Below are positions 9,556 through 18,487 of a DNA stretch of 64,000 bases, one piece after another (positions within the stretch are counted from its first letter, which is position 1; each line of letters opens with the position of its first letter). The DNA comes from Photobacterium obscurum. GTDB lineage: Bacteria; Pseudomonadota; Gammaproteobacteria; Enterobacterales; Vibrionaceae. The position numbers were made by a program, and so were the translations under genes. The notes beneath the pieces were generated by a model, which was given only the letters and a program-made list of their open reading frames with translations, was not told the DNA's origin and did no database searches. The stretch lies in assembly GCF_026191635.1 (NCBI RefSeq), contig NZ_JAKRRW010000008.1, positions 1 to 64,000 of the forward strand, in the 5' to 3' direction.

Positions 9556-9580
9556 AAAGGTCACAAATGTAAAAAAAGGT

Positions 9581-9602
9581 AATGAATGAATGTTCATTCA
9601 TT
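9581..9602. promoter_or_regulatory. TetR-type operator in front of vexRAB
   Basis: Perfect 10-base arms AATGAATGAA and TTCATTCATT flank a TG centre. The position, just upstream of the operon's own TetR gene, is typical for a self-acting TetR repressor. Binding itself is inferred. Confidence 0.8.
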
Positions 9603-9753
9603 ATTCTAGGGGGTGCATTTTTTTGTGCAAGTGTTTTCTTAACCTAGAAAGGTTGTGGCAGTGAATATTCGAGGGTGAATAGACATGTGACAGGAACCCG
9701 CTACAATGCGCCTGCTGACCTCTAGATGATCAAAAACGACACAGGATACGCTG

Positions 9754-11769
9754 ATGAAACTGAACCCAAGGCAAACCGAAGCGGTAAATTACGTCGCTGG
9801 ACCGTGTTTAGTGCTGGCTGGTGCCGGCTCGGGCAAAACCCGGGTAATTACCAACAAAATCGCGTACCTGGTCCAACATTGCGGCTATAAAGCCCGCAAT
9901 ATTGCGGCTCTGACATTTACCAACAAAGCGGCGCGTGAGATGAAAGAGCGTGTCGGGCAGACATTGGGGCGTCAGGAGTCCAAAGGCCTGATGGTCTCTA
10001 CTTTCCACACCTTGGGGCTGAATATTATCCGCCGGGAATATAAGGTGCTGGGCCTAAAGGCCAGCTTTTCTCTGTTTGATGATCAGGACCAGATGGCACT
10101 GCTGAAAGAGCTGACCGAGGCAGAAATTGACGGTGACAAAGACTTACTCAAGCAGTTGCTGTCGACGATTTCTAACTGGAAAAATGACATGCTGTCGCCG
10201 GGCGAAGCCATGGCGTACGCGAAATCAGAAAAGGATCAGCTATTTGCTCACTGTTACGATATGTACCAGAAGCAGATGAAAGCCTATAACGCCCTCGACT
10301 TTGATGATCTGATCCTGATGCCAGTACTGTTGCTACGGGACAACCAGGAGGTGCGTCAGCGTTGGCAGAACCGAATTCGCTACTTACTGGTGGATGAATA
10401 TCAGGATACCAATACCAGCCAGTACCTGTTTGTGAAGCTGCTGGTGGGTGAGCGATCGCGCTTTACCGTGGTTGGAGACGATGATCAGTCGATCTATTCT
10501 TGGCGTGGCGCCCAGCCGGAGAATCTGGGCTTGCTAAACAAAGATTTCCCCTCTCTGCGGGTGATTAAGCTGGAGCAGAACTACCGCTCGACCAGTCGGA
10601 TCCTGCGTACCGCCAATATCTTGATTGCCAATAACCCGCACTTGTTCGACAAGGCGTTGTTTTCCGAGATCCCTGATGGTGAGATGCTCAAGGTTATTAC
10701 TGCCAAGAATGAAGAGCATGAAGCGGAGAAGGTGGTGGGGGAGCTGATTGCCCATCGCTTCCTTAATAATACCGCCTACAAGGATTATGCGATTTTGTAT
10801 CGTGGTAACCATCAGTCACGGCTGTTTGAAAAAGCCCTGATGCAAAACCGGATCCCTTACAAAATCTCCGGTGGTACCTCGTTCTTCTCGCGGGCTGAAA
10901 TCAAAGACATCATGGCGTACCTGCGATTGCTGACCAACCTTGATGACGATAATGCCTTCCTGCGCATCGTGAACACACCGCGTCGCGAGATTGGCCCGGT
11001 AACGCTGGAAAAACTCGGTACCTATGCCAATATGCGAGGCAAAAGTCTGTTTGCCGCCAGTTTCGAGCTGGGGTTGGAACAGCACTTGAGCGGGCGGGGG
11101 TTGGAGTCGTTGCAACGCTTTACCCGCTGGGTGGTGGAGTTGTCTGATAATGCCGAGCGCGGCGATACGGTCGCAGCGGTTCGCCAGTTGGTACGTGATA
11201 TCAACTATGAAGACTGGTTGTACGAAAGCTCTCCGAGTCCGAAGGCGGCCGAGATGCGAATGAAGAACGTTTCTGATCTCTATAGTTGGATCACTGCCGA
11301 CCTGGAAGGGGATAACTATGATCAGGAAGAGAAGACCCTGAAAGAGGTGGTACAGCGACTGACACTGCGCGATATGATGGAGCGCGGTGAAGATGATGAT
11401 GACGCCGATCAGGTTCAGTTGATGACATTGCATGCTTCAAAAGGTTTGGAGTTTCCTTATGTCTACCTGATTGGCACCGAGGAAGGTATCTTGCCGCACC
11501 AGACCAGCATTGACGAAGACAATGTCGAGGAAGAGCGCCGTCTGGCGTATGTAGGCATAACCCGAGCCCAGAAAGAGCTGACCTTTACCCTGTGTAAAGA
11601 GCGCCGCCAGTTTGGTGAATTGCTGAAGCCGGAGCCGAGCCGCTTCCTGTATGAACTTCCCCAGGATGATCTGGAGTGGGAGGCTGATAAGAAACCGGTC
11701 ACCCAGCAAGAGCGAATGCAGAAAGGCCAGGCACATATTGCCAATATCCGGGCGCTGTTTAAGAAATAG
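9754..11769 (+). CDS. rep: ATP-dependent DNA helicase Rep
   Basis: A 671-residue superfamily 1A helicase that moves 3' to 5' and helps replication forks pass protein blocks. Walker A AGAGSGKT lies at residues 22-29; [10 protein letters not shown] (motif II), [13 protein letters not shown] (motif III) and [16 protein letters not shown] (motif V) follow in order. Length and start [14 protein letters not shown] match Rep better than the longer UvrD. It is alone on its strand, convergent with the cytochrome gene, and ends at a shared terminator. Confidence 0.96.
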   Translation: MKLNPRQTEAVNYVAGPCLVLAGAGSGKTRVITNKIAYLVQHCGYKARNIAALTFTNKAAREMKERVGQTLGRQESKGLMVSTFHTLGLNIIRREYKVLGLKASFSLFDDQDQMALLKELTEAEIDGDKDLLKQLLSTISNWKNDMLSPGEAMAYAKSEKDQLFAHCYDMYQKQMKAYNALDFDDLILMPVLLLRDNQEVRQRWQNRIRYLLVDEYQDTNTSQYLFVKLLVGERSRFTVVGDDDQSIYSWRGAQPENLGLLNKDFPSLRVIKLEQNYRSTSRILRTANILIANNPHLFDKALFSEIPDGEMLKVITAKNEEHEAEKVVGELIAHRFLNNTAYKDYAILYRGNHQSRLFEKALMQNRIPYKISGGTSFFSRAEIKDIMAYLRLLTNLDDDNAFLRIVNTPRREIGPVTLEKLGTYANMRGKSLFAASFELGLEQHLSGRGLESLQRFTRWVVELSDNAERGDTVAAVRQLVRDINYEDWLYESSPSPKAAEMRMKNVSDLYSWITADLEGDNYDQEEKTLKEVVQRLTLRDMMERGEDDDDADQVQLMTLHASKGLEFPYVYLIGTEEGILPHQTSIDEDNVEEERRLAYVGITRAQKELTFTLCKERRQFGELLKPEPSRFLYELPQDDLEWEADKKPVTQQERMQKGQAHIANIRALFKK

Positions 11770-11774
11770 GTTTT

Positions 11775-11808
11775 AAAAAAGGGTTGATGCGTAGGCATCA
11801 ACCCTTTT
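11775..11808. terminator. Bidirectional terminator between rep and the cytochrome gene
   Basis: Ten-base arms (11781-11790 and 11795-11804) around GTAG are extended by A and T runs on both sides. It serves the two convergent genes. Confidence 0.92.
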
Positions 11809-11813
11809 CATTT

Positions 11814-11855
11814 TCTAGCTTCTAGCTTCTAGCTTCTAGCTTCTAGCTTCTAGCT
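11814..11855. repeat. Six tandem copies of a 7-bp unit (TCTAGCT)
   Basis: Six identical heptamers run without interruption up to the stop codon of the cytochrome gene. They lie between that stop and the shared terminator, so they are in the 3' untranslated part of its transcript. Copy number in such arrays usually varies between strains. Confidence 0.95.
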
Positions 11856-12265
11856 TAAAGCCCTTCAATCATGTGGTTGATGGCCGCGATAATTTCGTCA
11901 TCACTACAGTCCATACAGGATCCTTTGGCAGGCATCGCGTTGAAGCCGTTGATGGCGTGATCCGCCAGGACATCGTTACCCTTGGCAAGACGAGGCTCCC
12001 AGTCGGTGGCATCTCCTTTTTTCGGTGCGCCCATAACGCCAGAGCCGTGACAGGCTGCACAGAAGGTGCCGTATACGGTGTCGCCGCTACGCGGGCCTGC
12101 AGCAACCGCTGGCGTGGCAGGGGCATCACCTTCTAGATATACAGAGCCCACAGGCTTAATTCTTTCTGCAATAGCTTCGTCTGACATATCGGCGGCCAAA
12201 GCAGAGCCGGCAAAGGTCATTGCTGCTACTGCGGCTACCATTAGTTGTCGAAGAGATAATTCCAT
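11855..12265 (-). CDS. Cytochrome c5-like monohaem protein
   Basis: A 136-residue periplasmic c-type cytochrome. A Sec signal peptide (MVAAVAAMTFAGSALA) precedes the mature protein; the haem site is CAACH, and FNAMPAKG holds the likely Met ligand. A second Cys pair, CMDC near the C-terminus, is typical of the cytochrome c5 family, where it forms a disulfide. The start at 12265 was chosen because AAGGTGAG precedes it and it places the signal peptide at the N-terminus; the longest frame adds 41 unlikely residues. It probably carries electrons to oxidases or reductases in the periplasm. Confidence 0.87.
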   Translation of the reverse strand: MELSLRQLMVAAVAAMTFAGSALAADMSDEAIAERIKPVGSVYLEGDAPATPAVAAGPRSGDTVYGTFCAACHGSGVMGAPKKGDATDWEPRLAKGNDVLADHAINGFNAMPAKGSCMDCSDDEIIAAINHMIEGL

Positions 12266-12507
12266 TGAGCTCACCTTACACTTCCAAAATTTTATGTGCG
12301 ATTGCCACAGTCGTCTTGCTTGAGTTGTTGTTAATCGTACTGTTGAGACAAGGCAGTGATTATTTACAGATTGTTTAAATTGTAACAACTAAGTGATTAT
12401 ATCCGCTAAATTTGCAGTGATAAACTAGGGGGCTGTATTTGTATGATACGAATCAACAGTTATTTGTTTATATTTAAAGCGAACGATAAAAAAAATAAAA
12501 AAAAGAC

Positions 12508-12536
12508 TAGACGAGGGGCGGCCTGATCCGTAATAT
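12508..12536 (+). promoter_or_regulatory. Probable promoter of the tRNA operon
   Basis: A -35-like TAGACG (12508-12513) and a -10-like TAATAT (12531-12536) are 17 bases apart. A C-rich discriminator follows and the first tRNA starts 22 bases after the -10 box. This layout is usual for stringently controlled stable-RNA promoters. No start site was measured. Confidence 0.55.
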
Positions 12537-12558
12537 TCACCTCCGCCGATAGGGCAAG

Positions 12559-12635
<77 letters not shown>

Positions 12636-12664
12636 TTCCGGATTAAATATTGGCAAAAAATAGT

Positions 12665-12741
12665 GGTGGCTATAGCTCAGTTGGTAGAGCCCTGGATTGT
12701 GATTCCGGTGGTCGCGAGTTCGAATCTCGTTAGCCACCCCA
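12665..12741 (+). tRNA. tRNA-His (GTG), first copy
   Basis: A 77-base gene including the extra 5' G typical of tRNA-His. The anticodon loop TTGTGAT gives GTG, and CCA is encoded. The T-arm is GGTCGCGAGTTCGAATCTCG. It is identical to the copy at 12928. Confidence 0.97.
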
Positions 12742-12809
12742 TTATTCGGTAACTTAGGTTCCCAGTTTTGATTTATTTCGAAACGAAACGTTCTTACAAA
12801 GAACATTGT

Positions 12810-12886
<77 letters not shown>

Positions 12887-12927
12887 CTATTTCAATAATC
12901 GCCAAGGCGATTATATAAAAAGTTAGT

Positions 12928-13004
12928 GGTGGCTATAGCTCAGTTGGTAGAGCCCTGGATTGTGATTCCGGTGGTCGCGAGTTCGAATCTCGTTAGCCAC
13001 CCCA
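12928..13004 (+). tRNA. tRNA-His (GTG), second copy
   Basis: Base-for-base identical to the gene at 12665, including the extra 5' G and CCA. With the next gene it forms a second His-Pro unit. The spacers between units are different in sequence, so only the tRNA parts have stayed identical. Confidence 0.97.
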
Positions 13005-13073
13005 TTAACTCGGTAACCAAGTTTACTCAGTAGATGAGGTTTCCCATTTTGATTGTTCAAAATAAAACTTAGT

Positions 13074-13150
<77 letters not shown>

Positions 13151-13157
13151 CTTTAAG

Positions 13158-13187
13158 AAAGCCTGCTCAACGAGCAGGTTTTTTTTC
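13158..13187 (+). terminator. Terminator of the tRNA operon
   Basis: CCTGCTC (13162-13168) and GAGCAGG (13172-13178) form a 7-bp stem with an AAC loop, followed by eight T. A near copy lies 197 bases downstream. Confidence 0.93.
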
Positions 13188-13240
13188 GTCTGGAGAAAAT
13201 CGCAACAAGGTGCCAGTTATCTCCTTCCCTTGTATTAAAG

Positions 13241-13347
13241 CGAGTGAATAGTCCCGCTGGGTAGCGTGCATCAACCCTTGCTCTGAGCAAAGGCGGACGA
13301 GAGGGGGAGGGAGGCCTGAAACCCTCAAACCGTTTCTTCAGCGACGA
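13241..13347 (+). pseudogene. Decayed tRNA-Pro unit, copy 1
   Basis: The 5' part (GAGTGAATAG...GGTAGCG) aligns with the tRNA-Pro 5' half and the 3' part (TTCAGCGACGA) with its acceptor end. The 61 bases 13337-13397, running through the terminator, differ from 13140-13200 at only five positions. The middle is rearranged and about 30 bases longer, so no working tRNA is expected. It is a duplicated unit in decay. Confidence 0.75.
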
Positions 13348-13354
13348 CTTTACG

Positions 13355-13384
13355 AAAACCTGCTCAATGAGCAGGTTTTTTTTC
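13355..13384 (+). terminator. Duplicated copy of the tRNA-operon terminator
   Basis: The same 7-bp stem with an AAT loop and eight T, 197 bases after the first. The flanking TCGTCTGGAGAAAAT is also repeated, which shows it was copied together with the tRNA end. Confidence 0.9.
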
Positions 13385-13432
13385 GTCTGGAGAAAATAGC
13401 GAGCTAATGAGTATGTTCTGCTTTAGGTACTT

Positions 13433-13520
13433 CGATGGATAAGTTGCGTTGCTTGGTAGTGTATCGCTCTGGCTCTGAGCTGAGTAAAAAGGCTAGATCG
13501 TGCGGGTTAGATTAGCTCCT
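13433..13520 (+). pseudogene. Decayed tRNA-Pro-like unit, copy 2
   Basis: GATAAG-TTGCGTTGCTTGGTAGTGTATC resembles the tRNA-Pro D-arm region, and CTGG...GAG and TCGTGCGGGTT follow in the expected order. It shares CTCTGAGC with decayed copy 1 rather than with the intact gene. No closed cloverleaf and no terminator copy follow. This unit is more eroded than copy 1. Confidence 0.5.
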
Positions 13521-14029
13521 CAAAAATGCACATTAGGTTCCCTTTTCCTCTACAGCTAAATGATCAGCTCTTAATTAGTGTGATCAACTGCAAGATTGGC
13601 TTGTTTACAGTCTGCTGTCTGGGTTTACCCAAAAAGGGTGACTTTTAACACTGAGTTTATGGCTTTTCCTGGGTTTTTGTTTAATGAATGTTAAGGGGTT
13701 AGTTTGTGTGTCTGAGGATTTATTCATCGCTGGTTTTGGGGTTGTAATAGCTTATAACCAGACTTTTAGCTTGATGTGCTGATAAATAAAGGGCTTTGCA
13801 TTGTTGCAAGCTAAGTTGAAGTATTAGCTTGTTTGCTTTTTGAATAGTCTTGAGTGATTATTTATTCGAATATTATTCAATATTGCAGTTTTTCAGCTTG
13901 TTTTGTTGATTTTCTGTGAAATCTTTGCCAAATTGTCTGCTGAACATATATTCAGCAATTTGTGCTGATTGTGAAGGGATTCAATTTTTCAGACAGGGCA
14001 GAACGCTGCCAAGCAGTTGGGGTCTGGTA
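13521..14029. other. Gene-free, A/T-rich stretch before the ABC transporter operon
   Basis: About 500 bases with no credible reading frame. The sequence becomes strongly A/T-rich towards 13900. It must hold the promoter of the ABC operon, but I cannot single out one -35/-10 pair with confidence. Confidence 0.5.
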
Positions 14030-15748
14030 ATGGCATTATTAGAAGTTAAAAATCTCCGTATTGAATATCCATCTCGTCATGGTATTCATGCCGCCGTGAA
14101 ATCACTGTCGTTTTCTATTGAACGAGGTGAGATTGTCGGTGTGGTTGGAGAATCAGGGGCCGGTAAATCGACGGTAGGGAATGCCGTGATTGATCTACTG
14201 AGCCCGCCGGGACAAATCGCCAGCGGCGATGTCTATCTCGACGGCGAGAAAATATCAGGCTTATCTCCTGAGCAGATGCGGCAAGTACGCGGGTCAAAAA
14301 TCGGGTTTATTTTCCAGGATCCGATGACTTCGCTCAATCCGCTGTTTACGGTTGAGCAGCAGCTGACCGAAACGATTTTGACCAACCTGGATGTTAGCAA
14401 GGAAGAAGCTTATTCCCGTGCGCTGAGCTTGATGGAGCAAGTGGGGATCCCTCAGCCAGAGCTGCGGATTAAACAGTATCCTCATCAGTTTTCAGGAGGG
14501 ATGCGTCAGCGGGTGGTGATTGCGATTGCCTTGGCTGGCGAACCGGATCTTATTATCGCCGATGAACCGACCACCGCGCTGGATGTTTCTATTCAGGATC
14601 AGATCCTCAACCTTATCCGCGAGCTGTGCGTCAAGAAAAACGTCGGTTGTATGTTGGTCACCCACGATATGGGTGTCGTGTCCAATGTGACGGATCGTGT
14701 TGCGGTTATGTATCGCGGGGATCTGGTTGAAATTGGTACCACAGAGCAGGTACTTGGTCAGCCTAACCATGCATATACCCAGAGTTTGATTTCGGCCGTA
14801 CCGCGTTCGGATATTAAGCTGAAGCGATTCCCGCTGGTCAGCTATATCGAAGAGGCACAGGAAATGAGCCAGCTGGATGTGAAAAATCACTGGCTGGGTC
14901 AAAGCGAGGATCAGCGTAGCTATACCGGTGCGCTGCTGCAGGTTGAGAATGTCAATTTGCGCTTTATTACCAAGAACTCATTCTTTGAAAGCCGGCGCGA
15001 GTACGTGCAGGCGTCCAATAATGTCAGCTTTGAAATCTTCGAAGGCGAGACCTTCGGCCTGGTTGGTGAGTCCGGTTCGGGTAAATCAACCATTGCTCGG
15101 GTGATTGCGGGGCTGTACCCGCCTAATTCCGGCAAGGTAGTGTTTGAAGGTATCGATATGACGGCACTGAAAACAGAAGCCCAGCGCCGCCCGCTGCGTC
15201 GCCAGATGCAGATGGTATTCCAGAATCCATATTCATCCATGAACCCACGGATGAAAATTGCAGATATTATTGCCGAGCCGATCCGCTTCCATAAGCTGAC
15301 AGAAAACGAAGCCCAGACCCGCCAGATTGTGAATGACCTTCTGGATCACGTTGGGCTTGGCCGAGCGGCTGCAGTGAAATATCCCCATGAATTCTCCGGT
15401 GGTCAACGCCAGCGTATTTCTATCGCCCGCGCATTGGCAACCCGTCCGCGTTTGTTGATTTGTGATGAGCCAACGTCGGCGCTGGATGTATCGGTACAGG
15501 CGCAAATACTTAACCTGCTGAAGGATCTGCAGGATGAGCTCAACCTTACCATGCTATTTATCAGCCACGACTTACCGGTTATTCGTCAGATGTGTGACCG
15601 TATTGGTGTTATGCAGATGGGGACTCTGCTGGAAGTTTCACCTACCGAACAGCTGTTCACATCACCGCAGCATGAGTACAGCAAACAACTTATATCGCTG
15701 ATGCCCGAGTTCAAGGGCATGAGCCAGGAAGGATTGAAGTTAGCTTAA
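14030..15748 (+). CDS. Peptide-type ABC transporter, fused double ATPase
   Basis: Two complete ABC domains in one 572-residue chain. Domain 1 has Walker A GESGAGKST (40-48) and signature FSGGMRQR; domain 2 has GESGSGKST (346-354) and FSGGQRQR, each with a DEPT Walker B. It equals a DppD-DppF fusion and resembles GsiA of the glutathione importer in domain layout. The ATG at 14030 (MALLEVKNLRIEY) was chosen; the longer frame starts at a GTG and adds 38 unlike residues. It leads an operon ATPase - binding protein - permease - permease, the gsiABCD order. The substrate is probably a short peptide but is unproven. Confidence 0.92.
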   Translation: MALLEVKNLRIEYPSRHGIHAAVKSLSFSIERGEIVGVVGESGAGKSTVGNAVIDLLSPPGQIASGDVYLDGEKISGLSPEQMRQVRGSKIGFIFQDPMTSLNPLFTVEQQLTETILTNLDVSKEEAYSRALSLMEQVGIPQPELRIKQYPHQFSGGMRQRVVIAIALAGEPDLIIADEPTTALDVSIQDQILNLIRELCVKKNVGCMLVTHDMGVVSNVTDRVAVMYRGDLVEIGTTEQVLGQPNHAYTQSLISAVPRSDIKLKRFPLVSYIEEAQEMSQLDVKNHWLGQSEDQRSYTGALLQVENVNLRFITKNSFFESRREYVQASNNVSFEIFEGETFGLVGESGSGKSTIARVIAGLYPPNSGKVVFEGIDMTALKTEAQRRPLRRQMQMVFQNPYSSMNPRMKIADIIAEPIRFHKLTENEAQTRQIVNDLLDHVGLGRAAAVKYPHEFSGGQRQRISIARALATRPRLLICDEPTSALDVSVQAQILNLLKDLQDELNLTMLFISHDLPVIRQMCDRIGVMQMGTLLEVSPTEQLFTSPQHEYSKQLISLMPEFKGMSQEGLKLA

Positions 15749-15749
15749 C

Positions 15750-15782
15750 CCCTGTTATTCCTGCGAGCAGGCAGTAACAGGG
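15750..15782 (+). promoter_or_regulatory. Intercistronic hairpin between ATPase and binding-protein genes
   Basis: CCCTGTTA and TAACAGGG enclose an inner CTGC/GCAG stem. No T run follows, so it is not a plain terminator. Such hairpins can stabilise the downstream binding-protein message or weaken read-through. Confidence 0.5.
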
Positions 15783-15856
15783 CTGGTATTAAAACAACCT
15801 ATAACAAGCAAACACAACAGCAAGGGAGTTATCTCCCCGCATAAAGGAGCTATGCA

Positions 15857-17416
15857 ATGAAAACCATCAAGACCAAGCTGGCAGTCGCTTTAATGGCCGC
15901 AGGCCTCAGTTTTAGTGCCGCTGCCGCCGACATCAAAGTTGCCTACGATGCCGATCCTGTCTCACTTGATCCGCATGAGCAGCTATCTGGTGGTACGCTG
16001 CAAATGTCACATATGGTCTTTGACCCATTGGTCCGTTATACCCAGGAACTGGATTTCGAGCCGCGTCTGGCCGAGAGCTGGGAGCGTGTCGATGCCAATA
16101 CCTTCCGCTTTAAGCTGCGTCAGGGAGTGAAATTCCACTCTGGTAATGAGCTGACGGCCGATGACGTTGTCTGGACATTCAAGCGTTTGAAAGACTCACC
16201 GGACTTTAAAGCCATCTTTGAACCGTACACCGATCTGAAGAAGGTGGATAATTATACGGTTGAGCTGATCTCGAAAGGCCCTTACCCGCTGGTACTGCAG
16301 ACAGCAACCTACATTTTCCCGATGGACAGCAAGTTCTACTCCGGCAAGACGGCAGACGGCAAAGACAAGGCTGAGCTGGTCAAGCATGGTAACTCGTTTG
16401 CCTCGACCAATGTATCTGGTACCGGTCCTTTCATCGTGACTGAGCGTGAGCAGGGCGTGAAGGTCGAGTTCCAGCGCTTTGCTGATTACTGGGACAAAGA
16501 ATCAAAAGGTAACGTCGACAAGCTGACGCTGGTACCGATCAAAGAAGATGCGACCCGAGTTGCCGCACTGCTGTCTGGCGGTGTCGACATGATTGCACCG
16601 GTTGCACCGAACGATCACAAGCGTGTTCAACAAGCCAAGGGCATTGATCTGGTGACCCTGCCGGGCACCCGTATCATCACCTTCCAGATGAACCAGAGCA
16701 GCAACGAAGCGCTGAAGGACGTACGTGTTCGTCAGGCGATTGTCCATGCTATCAACAACGAAGGTATCGTCAAGAAAATCATGAAAGGCTTCGCGACAGC
16801 GGCAGGCCAGCAAGGTCCTTCGGGCTATGCCGGCTATAGTGACGAGCTGGTTCCGCGCTACGACGTGAAAAAAGCCAAGCAGCTGATGAAGGAAGCCGGT
16901 TACGAGAAGGGCTTCAAGCTTACCATGATGGCACCGAACAACCGCTACGTGAACGATGCCAAGGTGGCACAGGCCGCTGCGGCGATGCTGTCGAAGATCG
17001 GCATCAAGGTCGACCTGAAGACCCTGCCAAAAGCACAGTACTGGCCTGAATTTGATGTATGTGCGGCAGACATGATGATGATCGGCTGGCACTCGGATAC
17101 CGAAGATTCGGCGAACTTCTCGGAATTCCTAACCATGACCCGCAATGAGGAAACCGGTAAAGGCCAGTATAACTGTGGCCATTACTCGAATGCGGAAGTC
17201 GACAAGCTGGTTGAGGCTTCTAACGTAGAAACCGATCCGGCGAAGCGTGCCCAGATCCTGCAGAAGGTTGAGGCAACACTGTATAACGAGGCTGCGTTTG
17301 TTCCTCTGCACTGGCAAAACCTAGCATGGGGCGCGAGCTCGAGCCTGCAGATCAAACCTATTGTGAATGCGATGAACTTCCCGTACTTCGGCGATCTGGT
17401 TGTTGAAGGCAAGTAA
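15857..17416 (+). CDS. Periplasmic peptide-binding protein of the ABC importer
   Basis: A family 5 extracellular solute-binding protein of 519 residues. The Sec signal peptide ends in SAAAA with likely cleavage before Asp25; there is no lipobox, so it is soluble in the periplasm. Family segments include LAESWERVDANTFRFKLRQG and DVRVRQAIVHAINNE. It delivers the ligand to the two permeases. A strong AAAGGAG precedes the start. The gene lies between two intercistronic hairpins, consistent with higher expression than its partners. The ligand cannot be told from sequence. Confidence 0.93.
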   Translation: MKTIKTKLAVALMAAGLSFSAAAADIKVAYDADPVSLDPHEQLSGGTLQMSHMVFDPLVRYTQELDFEPRLAESWERVDANTFRFKLRQGVKFHSGNELTADDVVWTFKRLKDSPDFKAIFEPYTDLKKVDNYTVELISKGPYPLVLQTATYIFPMDSKFYSGKTADGKDKAELVKHGNSFASTNVSGTGPFIVTEREQGVKVEFQRFADYWDKESKGNVDKLTLVPIKEDATRVAALLSGGVDMIAPVAPNDHKRVQQAKGIDLVTLPGTRIITFQMNQSSNEALKDVRVRQAIVHAINNEGIVKKIMKGFATAAGQQGPSGYAGYSDELVPRYDVKKAKQLMKEAGYEKGFKLTMMAPNNRYVNDAKVAQAAAAMLSKIGIKVDLKTLPKAQYWPEFDVCAADMMMIGWHSDTEDSANFSEFLTMTRNEETGKGQYNCGHYSNAEVDKLVEASNVETDPAKRAQILQKVEATLYNEAAFVPLHWQNLAWGASSSLQIKPIVNAMNFPYFGDLVVEGK

Positions 17417-17425
17417 GTAGGAATG

Positions 17426-17478
17426 TTGGCTGATTGAACAGCCAATAGTATTCAGTGCCGGAACGGTTTCCGGCACTG
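17426..17478 (+). promoter_or_regulatory. Two hairpins behind the binding-protein gene
   Basis: A 7-bp stem (17426-17432 with 17439-17445) is followed by a 10-bp GC-rich stem (17453-17462 with 17469-17478) and ATTTT. The second looks like a weak terminator. It would lower permease expression compared with the binding protein, a common arrangement in such operons. Confidence 0.6.
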
Positions 17479-17506
17479 ATTTTCAGGATGATAAAAGGGG
17501 CAAGGA

Positions 17507-18484
17507 ATGTTTACGTTTCTGGTCAAGCGCCTGTTTCAGGCACTGATAGTGATGTTTGTGATCAGTCTGGTGGCGTTTGCCATTCAGGACAACCTGGGTG
17601 ACCCATTGCGAGAGCTGGTGGGCCAGTCGGTATCAGAAGCTGAACGTCAACAATTGCGTGATGATCTGGGCCTGAACGACCCGTTTGTGACTAAATACAG
17701 CCGTTTTCTCGGCAATGCGCTGCAGGGAGACTTGGGAACCTCATACTTCTTCAAGCGTCCGGCGGCAGAAGTGATCCTCGACAAGCTGGTGGCAACATTG
17801 GAGCTGGTCTTCGGGGCAACGCTCATTATTATCGTGGTGTCGATACCACTCGGGGTCTATTCCGCTATCCACCCCAATAGCCTGTTTACCAAAATCGTGA
17901 TGGCCTTCAGTAGTATCGGGATCTCCATTCCGGTATTCCTGACAGCGATCATGCTGATGTATGTGTTCTCGATTGAACTCGGCTGGCTGCCTTCTTACGG
18001 ACGGGGAGAAACCTATAACCTCCTTGGCTGGGAGTCGGGCTACTTTACCCTCGATGGCCTAAGGCATTTGGTGCTACCGTGTATTGCCCTCGCATCGATT
18101 ATGCTGCCGTTGTTTATTCGTTTGGTACGTTCTGAAATGCTGGAAGTTCTGAGCTCGGAATACATCAAGTTCGCCAAGGCAAAAGGCTTGGCGATGAACA
18201 AAATTTATTATCAACATGCGCTTAAAAATACCATGCTGCCGGTACTGACCGTCGGTGGCGTGCAGATCGGGACCATGGTGGCCTATACCATCCTGACCGA
18301 AACGGTATTTCAATGGCCGGGCACCGGGTTCCTGTTTCTGGAAGCGATCAACCGGGTCGATACCCCGCTGATCACCGCCTACGTCATTTTTGTCGGCCTG
18401 ATTTTCGTTGTAACCAATACCATTGTTGACCTGCTGTACGGCCTGGTTAACCCGACCGTAAACCTGACTGGCAAGGGAGAGTAA
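17507..18484 (+). CDS. Peptide-type ABC transporter permease 1 (DppB family)
   Basis: A 325-residue inner-membrane permease with about six helices. The N-terminus MFTFLVKRLFQALIVMFVIS is the standard DppB/OppB start. The coupling loop EYIKFAKAKGL, near residue 220, is the EAA motif that contacts the ATPase. It is three bases from the next permease gene and forms a heterodimer with it. Confidence 0.93.
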   Translation: MFTFLVKRLFQALIVMFVISLVAFAIQDNLGDPLRELVGQSVSEAERQQLRDDLGLNDPFVTKYSRFLGNALQGDLGTSYFFKRPAAEVILDKLVATLELVFGATLIIIVVSIPLGVYSAIHPNSLFTKIVMAFSSIGISIPVFLTAIMLMYVFSIELGWLPSYGRGETYNLLGWESGYFTLDGLRHLVLPCIALASIMLPLFIRLVRSEMLEVLSSEYIKFAKAKGLAMNKIYYQHALKNTMLPVLTVGGVQIGTMVAYTILTETVFQWPGTGFLFLEAINRVDTPLITAYVIFVGLIFVVTNTIVDLLYGLVNPTVNLTGKGE

Positions 18485-18487
18485 GTC

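Noticed and set aside
10816..11433. 205-codon antisense frame within rep
   Set aside because: It is the mirror of strongly conserved Rep helicase motifs and has no independent support.
13916..14029. N-terminal extension of the fused ABC ATPase
   Set aside because: The GTG start adds 38 residues unlike any ABC protein; the internal ATG gives the standard MALLEVKNL start.
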